Shown in pieces: positions 55,131 through 64,000 of a stretch of 64,000 nucleotides of DNA. Origin of the DNA: Deinococcus gobiensis I-0 (GTDB lineage: Bacteria > Deinococcota > Deinococci > Deinococcales > Deinococcaceae); the NCBI RefSeq assembly GCF_000252445.1, contig NC_017790.1, positions 1,842,501 through 1,906,500 of the forward strand, given 5' to 3'. How positions within the stretch are numbered: the stretch's first letter is position 1; the number at the start of each line of letters is the position of its first letter. Position numbers and translations under genes: made by a program. The notes under the pieces are model-generated. The model was not told the origin of the DNA. It did not search any database and was given only the letters and a program-made list of their open reading frames with translations.

Positions 55131-55529
55131 TTACTCGACGCGCGTTTCGAGAGAAATTTCGCTGTTCAGGCTCGCGGCGACCGAGCAGTATTTTTCGTGG
55201 CTCAGGTGCGCGGCCTTGCTCAGCATCTCCTCGGTCACGCCCTCGCCGCTGGCGATGTGGCGCACAGTGATGTGGGTGTAGCGCTTGGGATCGGTGTCGG
55301 CCCGCTCGCCCTCGACCTCGATACGGTAGGCGCTCAGGGGCGTGCGGCGCTTTTTCATCACCTCGACCACGTCGTAGGCGGTGCAGGTGGCGAGCGCGCC
55401 CAGCAGGGCCTCCATCGGGGACACGCCCACCTTGACGGGGCTGTTGTCGATCAGGAGCTGATGCCCGCTCTCGCTTACGCCCAGATAGCGCTGCTCGCCG
55501 AGCCAGGTGACGTTCAGGGTCTTTTTCAT
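55131..55529 (-). CDS. OsmC family peroxiredoxin-like protein
   Basis: A 132-residue OsmC/YhfA-type protein. The first catalytic cysteine is in GALATCTAYDVVEVMKKRR and the second in SHEKYCSVAASL; VGVSPMEALLGA is typical. It probably reduces organic hydroperoxides. TAGCCT ends seven bases before the ATG at 55529, so it is leaderless. It is convergent with the lipoprotein gene. Confidence 0.88.
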   Translation of the reverse strand: MKKTLNVTWLGEQRYLGVSESGHQLLIDNSPVKVGVSPMEALLGALATCTAYDVVEVMKKRRTPLSAYRIEVEGERADTDPKRYTHITVRHIASGEGVTEEMLSKAAHLSHEKYCSVAASLNSEISLETRVE

Positions 55530-55623
55530 GGTGATCAGGCTAGCGCAGGGCGCGGGGCCGACATGGGAGCCTGCCCAGGTTTCGGACCGGCCCCCCACAT
55601 GTTCACTGTTCCACTTCTGCCGT

Positions 55624-56835
55624 TTACGCGAACTCCTCGTCCCCCTCCTCGTCGGGCAGCGGCAGGCGCACGCGGAAGGTGGCCCCCCCGCCCGGCGTGT
55701 CCAGCACGTCGATGCGCCCGCCATGCGAGGTCACGACCTGCTGGGCGATGGTCAGGCCCAGCCCGGCCGACCCCGCCTCCTTGCCCCGGTAGAACTTGTC
55801 GAAGATGCGCGGCTTGACCGCGTCGGGCACGCCGGGACCGGAGTCCACCACGTCCACCTCGACCTCGCCGGCCCGCACGTTCAGTTCGAGCCGCACCTTG
55901 TCGGCGCCCCCGCTGACGCGCACCGCGTTGGTCACGAGGTTCACGAACACCTGCGTCAGCCGCCCCGGATCGCCCACGATCTCGGTGTCGGGCACATCGG
56001 CCTGCACGCCGTAGTCGCGCCCCACCTGCCGCAGCAGGTTCCCGATGTTCATGTAGTGCATCTCGATGCTCTGCACGAGTTCGCCGCGCGAGAGCTGGAG
56101 CAGGTCGTTGACCAGCCGGGTCATGTTCTCGGCGACGCGCTGCGCGTCCTGCACGACCTGCGAGCCGCCCACCTCGCGGTCGGCGCGGCGCAGGTAGCCC
56201 AGCAGGGCGGTCAGGGGGGTGCGCAGCTCGTGGCTGGTCTCGGCCAGGAAGGTCTTCTGGAGGTTCAGGGCCTCTTCGAGCTGCCGGGCCTGCACCTCCA
56301 GGCGCTGGCTCTGGCGCTCGGCGGTGTTGCGCAGCCGCTCGACCTCCAGCAGCCGGGCCTGAAGGCTCTGGTTCAGGTCGCGCACCGACTGCTCGGCCCG
56401 TTCGCGCGACGCCTGCCCCTCGGCCTCGGCCAGGGCGCGGCGCACGCTGGGGGCCAGCCGCTCCAGGCGCTGCTTGAGGATGTAGTCGGTCACGCCCTGG
56501 CGCAGCGTATCTACCGCCACCTCCTCGCCCATCGCGCCCGTCACGATGATGAAGGGCAGGTTGGGATACAGCTCGTGGGCACTCCTGAAGGCACTCAGGC
56601 CGTTGTAGCCGGGCAGCGCGAAGTCGCTCAGGACGATGTGCGGCGGGCGCTCGCGCAGGGCCGCCAGAAAGGTGTCCTCGGCCTCCACGCGCTCGATCAC
56701 GACCGGCCAGGGCAGGTCGCCCTCCAGATGCATGACGACGAGCTCGTGGTCGAGTTCGCTGTCTTCGAGGTGCAGGATAGAGATCGGACCCGGCGTCGCC
56801 GCAGAGATCAGGGGAAAGGGAGCGAGGTCGGACAT
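55624..56835 (-). CDS. Receiver domain-histidine kinase protein
   Basis: A 403-residue protein with an N-terminal receiver domain (about 18-140; phospho-acceptor Asp in HIVLSDFALPGYNG, Lys in YILKQ). A coiled coil (150-210), HisKA with HELRTPLTALLGYLRR, and a HATPase domain with NLVTNAVR, DSGPGVPD and SAGLGLTIAQ follow. No membrane helix. The start overlaps the stop of the large kinase gene (TGATG). The kinase upstream may phosphorylate its receiver domain. Confidence 0.9.
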   Translation of the reverse strand: MSDLAPFPLISAATPGPISILHLEDSELDHELVVMHLEGDLPWPVVIERVEAEDTFLAALRERPPHIVLSDFALPGYNGLSAFRSAHELYPNLPFIIVTGAMGEEVAVDTLRQGVTDYILKQRLERLAPSVRRALAEAEGQASRERAEQSVRDLNQSLQARLLEVERLRNTAERQSQRLEVQARQLEEALNLQKTFLAETSHELRTPLTALLGYLRRADREVGGSQVVQDAQRVAENMTRLVNDLLQLSRGELVQSIEMHYMNIGNLLRQVGRDYGVQADVPDTEIVGDPGRLTQVFVNLVTNAVRVSGGADKVRLELNVRAGEVEVDVVDSGPGVPDAVKPRIFDKFYRGKEAGSAGLGLTIAQQVVTSHGGRIDVLDTPGGGATFRVRLPLPDEEGDEEFA

Positions 56836-59800
56836 CAGCGGGTCTCCTGAGAGCGGGGGGCGAGCGGTAGGGTGATCCAGAAGGTGGCCCCCTCGCCGGG
56901 CAGCGACTCGGCCCCCACGGTGCCGCCGTGGCGGGTCACGATGCGGCGCACGTTCGCCAGACCGATCCCGGTCCCCTCGAAGTCTTCGGCGCGGTGAAGG
57001 CGTTGAAACACGCCGAACAGTTTATCCGCGTATTTGGGATCGAAGCCCACGCCGTTGTCGCTCACTGTCACCCGGACGCCGTCCGGCGCCTCGTGCGCGC
57101 GCACGGTGACGCGCGCCTCGGGGCGGCCCCGGCTGTACTTGATCGCGTTGGACAGCAGGTTCTGGAAGACGAGATCGAGCAGCGCGGCGTCGCCGGGTAC
57201 GGTCGGCAGCTCGCCCAGGTCCAGCGTGACCTGCCGGCCCTGGCGGTCGGGATCGAGGTTGGCCCACGCCCCCCGCACCAGCTCGCCCAGCGCGACCGGG
57301 GTCTGGCGCAGCGGCGTGCGGCCCATACGCGAGAACTCCAGCAGGCTGTCGATCAGGCCGCTCATGCGCCCGGCCGCGTCGGAGATGACGGTCAGGTAGC
57401 GCTGCCCCTTGGGCGACAGGGCCGCTCCGGCGTCCTTGCCCAGCATCTCGCTGAAGCCCAGGATGTGCCGCAGCGGCGTGCGCAGGTCGTGGCTCACCGA
57501 GTAGCTGAAGGCCTCCAGCTCGCGGTTGGCCTCCTCCAGCTCCAGGGTGCGGCGATGCACCCGTTCCTCCAGCGAGAGGTTCAGGGCGCGCAGCTCGCGC
57601 TGGGCGGCCACCGCGCGTTCCCTCAGGGCGTCGTTGTCGAGCGCGGTCGAGAGCCGCTTGCACAGCTCCTGGACGAGTTCGTGGTCCCGGTCGCGCAGGG
57701 CATGGCGGTAGGCCAGCCCGAGCACGCCGCGCAGCGTGCCGTCCAGGCCGGTCAGGGGGCACAGGACCAGCCCCGCCACGCCGGCCGCCGACAGCAGCGC
57801 CTCGTCCGTCAGGTACTCCGGGTCCTCGCGCTCGGCGGCCCGCCCGGCCACGCGCCGTACCGCGTCCATCAGGGGCGGGGCCCCCCAGTCGGTGCCGGTG
57901 CGCGAGGACACCAGCAGGTCGAGGGCCGGCAGGGTCCACATGCCGGCGGCGACCATCTGGCGGTCGGTGACCAGATTCATGACCGTGCGGTACTTGTCCG
58001 CGCGCGCGGCGAGCGGGTCGTTGACCCGGGCGGTCAGTTCCTCGGAGACGTCGGCCAGCAGCCGCGCGGCGTTTTCGGCATAGACGCTGTCGTCCACGTC
58101 GGTACTCGTGCCCACCCACTCGATGATCTGGCCCGCCGCGTCGCGCACCGGCAGCCCGCGTGTCACGAAGGTCCGGTAGCTGCCGTCCTCGCCCAGCAGC
58201 CGGTGCTCGGCCTCGAAGGCCTGCCCGGCCCGGATGGCCGCCATCCAGCGGCGCTGGTAGTCGCTCCGGTCGTCGGGGTGCAGCGTGGGCAGCAGGCCCT
58301 GGGGCGCGCGCCCGGCCCCCACGTATTCCTCCCAGCGGCGGTTGAAGTAGGTGGGCACACCCTGCGGGTCGGTGAGCCACACGATCTGCGGCATCCCCTC
58401 GATGACGCCCCGGTAGCGCTCCTCGTTGCGCTGCGCGAGGCGCTCGGCCAGCAGGCGGTCGTGGATGTCGGTGGCGCTCGCGACCCACTCGCGCACTTCG
58501 CCCTGGTCGTTCAGCAGCGGCGCGACCCGCAGCTCGAACCAGCGGTCGCGCAGGTTCTGCGGCCCCGCACGCCCCGGACCCGCGACCCGCAGCCGCACCT
58601 CGCTCTCCGAGGGAGCCTGGAGGGCGTAGGCGTCGCGCCACATCTGCTCGTAGGCGGCGCGGTCCTGCGGATGGACCCGCGAGCGCAGCGAATCGGTGCC
58701 CAGACGGCGGCGGTGCTGCACGTTCTCGTAGGTGAGCGCCCCGCCCGGCTCGCTGACCCACACCACGTGCGGAATGGCGTCCAGCACGGCCTGCGAGCGC
58801 TTACCGGCCGCCTGGAGCGCCTGCTCGGCCCCCACGCGCTCGCTTACGTCGCGGATCACCTCCAGCAGCCCCAGCAGCTCGCCCGCCGGGCTGCGGACCT
58901 CGGTGCGCTGGGCCTCGCCGTAGAAACGGCTGCCGTCCCGCCGCGCGTAGGGCGTCGTGACCGACTGGAAGGTGCTGCGCTTGTCCAGGCGGCGGTCGAG
59001 GTGCAGCGCGCTGAGGGGCTGGCCCAGCAGCTCGGTGTCGCCGTAGCCGAACTGCTGGGCCAGCGCGCGGTTCACGGTGCGCACCAGCCCCTGACCGTCG
59101 GTGAAGGCCGCCGCGTCCTGCATCGACTGGAAGATGGCCTCCAGTTCGGCGTAGGCGCGGGCCTGCCGCACCTGGGCCTCGCGCAGGTCGCGGTTGGCCG
59201 CCTCGGCCTGCTCGCGCGCGCGCACCTGCGCCTGCGTGAGCCGGAAGGACAGACCCGCGAGCAACATCCCCATCAAGAAGATCAGGACGGGCGAGAAGCC
59301 GAAGATGTCGCGCCCGAAGCTGGCGGGGGCGGCGTAGGTGGTCGTCCAGTCCAGCCCGGCGAGCGTGGCGCGCTCCTGCATCCGGAATTCGCCGGTGGGG
59401 GCCGCGCCCGTCACCAGCGGCTGCCCCCCCATGACGAGGCGCGAGCGGATCCCCGGCTCACGGTAGGCGCTGCCCAGCGACGCCAGGAAGATATCGGCAC
59501 GCACCGCCACGTAGATAAAGCCGGTCAGCACGCCCGCCGAGCTTTGGTCCCGGCTCTGGCCGGCCGCCTGTCCCGTTCCCCCCGTTCCCCCCGTTCCCAC
59601 GAGGTCGGGCCGCCACACCGGCAACACCAGCAGCAGCCCCCGCAGAGGCCGCCCGGCCGAATCGGGCGTCGCCAGCGTGATGGGCAGCGTGGTCTGGAAC
59701 TCGCCCGAACGCTGCGCGCGGGTCAGGGCCGAGCGGCGGTGGGCCTCCGAATACAGGTCGAAGCCCAGTACGGGCTCGTTCTGGGCCGTGTCGGGCGCGA

Positions 59801-60262
59801 TCAGCACGACGGGCGCGCGCGGCCCCGCCGAGGTGGTCTGGGGCCGGACACGGAACCCGGACTGGCCCAGGCTGCCCAGCAGGGTTTCGAGGGGGGCGGT
59901 GTCGCCGCTGGGCACCCAGGCGGCGTAGCCCAGGGCCTGAACGTCGGGGTAGCGCCGGCGCAGGTTGAGTTCCTCGGAGAAACGGGCGAAGGCGGCCGGG
60001 GTCACGTCGGTGTTGCCCGTGAGCCAGAAGGCGCGGGTCGCCTGAAGCAGCTTGTCGAAGTCGCTCACCCGCTGGCGCAGCGCCGAGGCGTGCGCGCTGA
60101 CCTCGCGCTCGAAACGCACCCGCTGCTGCTCGTGCGTGAAGCGCGAGGCCACGAGTGCCAGCCCGCCCGAGAGCAGCAGCATCAGCAGCATGACCGTCAG
60201 GGGCAGGGCGCGCGACCAACGGTCGACCAGCCGTCCGGGACTCAGCCGGTCCCGCATGGTGT

Positions 60263-60266
<4 letters not shown>
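56835..60266 (-). CDS. Large sensor histidine kinase with CHASE, PAS and GAF domains
   Basis: A 1143-residue membrane kinase. Two helices (about 22-44 and 333-353) bracket an extracytoplasmic CHASE domain. A coiled coil is followed by three PAS domains (about 395-510, 515-640, 640-765), a GAF-like domain (about 770-900), HisKA (VSHDLRTPLRHILGFSEML) and HATPase (NLLSNAIKYSRG, DNGVGFDP, GTGIGLANVRRIV). The GTG at 60266 overlaps the aroE stop; an ATG three codons later is possible. The CHASE ligand is unknown. Confidence 0.88.
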
Positions 60267-61105
<839 letters not shown>

Positions 61106-61254
61106 GCTCCCAGCATAGCGGCCCGGCCCGGCCCGCCCCTTGGGAAGATGTGCAGGCCGCCCACATTCGCCCCCCCTGCGCCCCCGCCCTCTCCCCAAGA
61201 AACGGTGGAGACAACAAGCTGACCTTCCGTTCAGTCACCCTCTATGCTGACGGC

Positions 61255-62760
61255 ATGTGGCGTTCCGGGTCCGGCTTGAGATGGAGGGCGGCCGTCGCGG
61301 GGGCCTGCGCTCTGGCAGGGGGCCTTGCAGGACCGGCGAGCGCGGCGGTCTTTCCGCTCGGCCTGGGGCCGGTCGCGGCGGCGGCGCCCCTGATCGCCCC
61401 GATCTGCGCGCCCCCCACACGCCCGCTGGAACTGGCGCTGTGGCGCGTGGCGACCGCCGACGACCGCCCGGACCTGAGCTGCGACAACGCCTTCGTGGGC
61501 TACCTGCGCACGCCGCGCGGCCCCGGCACGCCGCAGGACGCCTTCGAGGTCATCGCGCAGCAGGTGCGCGGGGCGCGGCGCGAGGTCCTGCTGACCAGCA
61601 TGGAGTGGCAGGGCGGCCAGGGCGCAGGGGGCCAGGCCAGCCCGGGCTATACCTTCGCCTCGGCGGTGCGGGACCTGTACGCGCGGGTCCGCGCCGACCC
61701 GGCCACCTATCCGCAGGGCATGCGCGTGCGCGTGGTGATGGGCGGCTACCCCGACTTCACGCGCCCCGACGGCATGACCCAGGTCCTGAGCCTCGCCCGC
61801 GACCTGCGCGCGCTGGGTGTGCCGCTGGAAGACGCGGCGCTCGACTGGCACGTGTCGGTGCTCGACTACGGATTTTTTCCGCACAGCCACGCCAAGCTGC
61901 ACGTCATCGACGGGGAGGACGTGACGGTCGAGGGCTACAACTTCGCCGACACCCACCTGCCCGACGGCGAGAACGGCGGACGCGGCCTGCACGACCTGGG
62001 CCTGCGGATGCGCGGCCCCGTCGCCCAGGACGCCGTCGCCGCCTTCGACGACCTGTGGCGGCACTCCCGCCAGCTCCGCTGCCCCGCCGACGTGGCGGCG
62101 GCCGAGGTCGAAGCCCGCTGCGCCCTGGACGAGTCCGACCCGCCCGCGCACCCGGCGAGGGCCCGCGCGGCCACCCCGGCCGGCGACGCCCGCGCCTTCG
62201 TGTTCTACCGCCGCCCCGGCAGCGACGTGGCCGACCAGGCCCAGCAGGCGGCGCTGCTGGCCGCCCGCCGGGAGATCGACCTGCTGGAGGCCGACTTCAG
62301 CCCGGACCTGTCCTGCTGGCTGGCCTACCTGAATCCCGACGGCTGTGGGCGCGAGACCTTTCCGCCCTATCTCGCGGCGCTGCTCGACGCGATGGAGCGG
62401 GGGGTCCACGTGCGCGTCCTCACCGTGAACTACGGATACGGGGCCTTCGCCAACCGCAGCGGCGTGGCCCTGCTGCGCGCCGAGGCGAGGCGGCGGGGGC
62501 TCGACGCCCTGTTCGAAGCCCGCTACGTGGATTTCAAGCTGCACAGCAAGGCGGTCACCCTGGACCGCGAACTGGTCATGGCGGGCAGCGTCAACTTCCA
62601 TTTCAGTTCGTGGGGGCCGCTGGGCCTGAACGAGGCGCTCATCGCCACGAGCGACCCCTCGGCGGTGGCCGGGCAGCAGGCGAGTTTCGAGGACCTGTGG
62701 GCCGGTCACAGTACGCCCGTGCCGGAGGAGTGGTGGATGCGCTTCGTGCGGCGCGGGTAG
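61255..62760 (+). CDS. Secreted phospholipase D-like protein
   Basis: A 501-residue exported protein with two HKD motifs, [11 protein letters not shown] (first half) and [19 protein letters not shown] (second half), so it can form a complete PLD active site. The signal peptide spans about the first 30 residues ([21 protein letters not shown]). Cysteines near ICAPP, LSCDN, LRCPAD and LSCWL may pair outside. TATGCT ends six bases before the ATG at 61255. The substrate is unknown; phospholipid and nucleic acid hydrolases share the fold. Confidence 0.87.
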   Translation: MWRSGSGLRWRAAVAGACALAGGLAGPASAAVFPLGLGPVAAAAPLIAPICAPPTRPLELALWRVATADDRPDLSCDNAFVGYLRTPRGPGTPQDAFEVIAQQVRGARREVLLTSMEWQGGQGAGGQASPGYTFASAVRDLYARVRADPATYPQGMRVRVVMGGYPDFTRPDGMTQVLSLARDLRALGVPLEDAALDWHVSVLDYGFFPHSHAKLHVIDGEDVTVEGYNFADTHLPDGENGGRGLHDLGLRMRGPVAQDAVAAFDDLWRHSRQLRCPADVAAAEVEARCALDESDPPAHPARARAATPAGDARAFVFYRRPGSDVADQAQQAALLAARREIDLLEADFSPDLSCWLAYLNPDGCGRETFPPYLAALLDAMERGVHVRVLTVNYGYGAFANRSGVALLRAEARRRGLDALFEARYVDFKLHSKAVTLDRELVMAGSVNFHFSSWGPLGLNEALIATSDPSAVAGQQASFEDLWAGHSTPVPEEWWMRFVRRG

Positions 62761-62842
62761 GGTGCGCCGGGCCTCGGGGCCGTCCGGCCTCTGCCCCGCC
62801 CACCTTCCACTTCGCACGCCCCGGTCCGCCTACACTGGGCAC

Positions 62843-63838
62843 ATGATCGAGAAGGTGTACCTCGCCAAACCGCGCGGCTTCTGCGCCGGGGTGGTCATGG
62901 CGATTCAGGCGGTCGAGCGCGCCGCCGCGCAGGAGGACCGGCCCGTGACGGTGTATCACTCCATCGTCCACAACCATACGGTCGTCGAGCGGCTGCGCGA
63001 GGGCGGCAACGTGCATTTCGTCGAGGACCTCGACACGGTGGACGCCCTGCCGGACAAAGGCGAGACGGTGATCTTCAGCGCCCACGGCATCAGCCCGGCG
63101 GTGCGCGAGCGGGCGCGGGCGCTGGGGCTGGCGACCATCGACGCGACCTGCCCGCTGGTGACGAAGGTCCATACCGAGGCCAAGAAGTACGCCCGCGAGG
63201 GCTACACCATCCTGCTCATCGGGGACAGTGCCCGGCACCAGGAGGTCATCGGCACGCGCGGCGAGGCCCCCGAACACACCATCCTGGTCGGCGTGCTGGG
63301 CAAGACCGGCGAGGGCCTGCACGACCCCCACACCGTCGAGGTGCCCGACCCCGAGAAGCTGGTCGTGCTGACCCAGACCACCCTGAGCGTGGACGACACC
63401 CGGCGCACCGTGGACGTGCTGAGGGCCCGCTTTCCGGCGCTGCACGTGCCGCCCAGCGAGGACCTGTGCTACGCCACCAAAAACCGCCAGGACGCCGTGA
63501 AGACCATCGCCCCGAACGTGGACGCCTTCCTGGTCCTGACGAGCACGCACAGCAGCAACGGCATGCGGCTGCTGGAACTCGCCGCCGAGACCTGCGGGCG
63601 CGCCGAGCGCCTGGAGACGGCGGCCGACCTCGCCGGCCTGGACCTGGGCGGCGTGCGGTCGGTGGGCATCACGAGCGCGGCGAGTACCCCCGACGACCTC
63701 GTGCAGGAGGTCGTGGCGCACTTCCGGAGCCTCAACCCGGCACTGGAGGTCATCGAGGAGGGCGAGTGGGAGGACATTGAGTTCCGCACGCCCAAGAAGA
63801 TCCTGCCGACGCAGGAGCTGCCCCGCACGATGAGGTGA
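62843..63838 (+). CDS. ispH: 4-hydroxy-3-methylbut-2-enyl diphosphate reductase
   Basis: Last step of the MEP isoprenoid pathway, giving IPP and DMAPP. The 331-residue protein has the three [4Fe-4S] cysteines in RGFCAGV, DATCPLV and [10 protein letters not shown], plus VHNHTVV (substrate His), SAHGIS and [17 protein letters not shown] ends six bases before the ATG, so it is leaderless. Confidence 0.96.
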   Translation: MIEKVYLAKPRGFCAGVVMAIQAVERAAAQEDRPVTVYHSIVHNHTVVERLREGGNVHFVEDLDTVDALPDKGETVIFSAHGISPAVRERARALGLATIDATCPLVTKVHTEAKKYAREGYTILLIGDSARHQEVIGTRGEAPEHTILVGVLGKTGEGLHDPHTVEVPDPEKLVVLTQTTLSVDDTRRTVDVLRARFPALHVPPSEDLCYATKNRQDAVKTIAPNVDAFLVLTSTHSSNGMRLLELAAETCGRAERLETAADLAGLDLGGVRSVGITSAASTPDDLVQEVVAHFRSLNPALEVIEEGEWEDIEFRTPKKILPTQELPRTMR

Positions 63839-63844
63839 GGGCGG

Positions 63845-63877
63845 TGGGGGTGGGCCGCCAGAATTGGCCCCCCCGGC
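63845..63877. terminator. Probable shared terminator of ispH and proA
   Basis: GGGGGTGGGCC can pair with GGCCCCCCC around a nine-base loop between the convergent genes. The pairing is imperfect. Confidence 0.45.
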
Positions 63878-63882
63878 GCCGC

Positions 63883-64000
63883 CTAGCCCCGGACCTGCCC
63901 CTCGCCACGCACGACCCATTTGGTCGTGGTGAGTTCGCGCAGACCCATCGGCCCCCGCGCATGCAGCTTCTGGGTGCTGATGGCGACCTCGGCCCCCAGG
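63883..64000 (-). CDS. proA: Glutamate-5-semialdehyde dehydrogenase, C-terminal end
   Basis: The last 38 codons of a leftward gene that enters from the right edge, ending in TAG at 63883-63885. [18 protein letters not shown] then RELTTTKW is the conserved C-terminus of gamma-glutamyl phosphate reductase, the second step of proline synthesis. The rest lies outside the window. Confidence 0.9.
   Translation of the reverse strand, partial: LGAEVAISTQKLHARGPMGLRELTTTKWVVRGEGQVRG

Overview
The window is GC-rich bacterial chromosome that looks like a Deinococcus. Several signs agree. The lysine/arginine aminotransferase at 10065-11321 is of the Thermus/Deinococcus LysJ type. The secreted DUF4384 protein at 28053-29339 is of a kind I associate with Deinococcus. 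At least 26 genes have no ribosome binding site but carry a TANNNT-like -10 box about 5-9 bases before the start codon, the leaderless arrangement reported for Deinococcus. I saw no IS element, prophage, CRISPR array, tRNA or rRNA. About 60 genes (two cut by the window edges) cover most of the sequence, and many convergent pairs share a strong hairpin terminator.

Layout. 1-64 holds the start of a leftward gene. 362-7273 is a sulfur block: sulfite reductase, cysC, cysH, sat and an aliphatic-sulfonate/taurine-type ABC transporter; its three transcription units share a TKACCTT promoter element. 7469-11857 holds a secreted alpha/beta hydrolase, a MATE exporter, LysJ and a phospholipase A2-like lipoprotein. 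11962-21257 has an acyl-CoA mutase subunit, a DUF1540 protein, glgC, miaA, Hsp20, a sorbosone/glucose dehydrogenase-like protein, aroA, a DinB-like protein and a glycerophosphodiesterase. 21598-27907 carries a carboxynorspermidine dehydrogenase and decarboxylase (nspC), which would form a spermidine/norspermidine route; between them lie an Rrf2 regulator with a quinone-reductase-like gene and a catalase.

28053-35646 holds a DUF4384/LGFP surface protein, a DUF554 membrane protein, a small HTH gene behind a structured attenuator-like leader, nadE, a Tat-exported ferritin-like protein, an SDR enzyme and HIT/HAD genes. 35912-41163 is a complete livKHMGF branched-chain amino acid importer with a consensus sigma-70 promoter. 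41583-44141 is clpB, whose promoter contains an HspR (HAIR) operator.

44319-55529 has a PH-domain protein, a ClC channel, an acetamidase/formamidase, an M42 peptidase, an MFS protein, an orphan glutamine-type ABC ATPase, a TAXI binding protein with a fused TRAP permease, a lipoprotein and OsmC. 55624-61105 is a leftward, translationally coupled unit: aroE, a 1143-residue CHASE/PAS/GAF histidine kinase and a receiver-kinase protein. 61255-64000 has a secreted phospholipase D-like protein, ispH and the end of proA.

I found no clearly novel multi-gene system. The best leads are the leader before the HTH gene (30337-30493), the shared sulfur-promoter element, the mutase with unusual specificity residues, and hairpins between binding-protein and permease genes in two importers.
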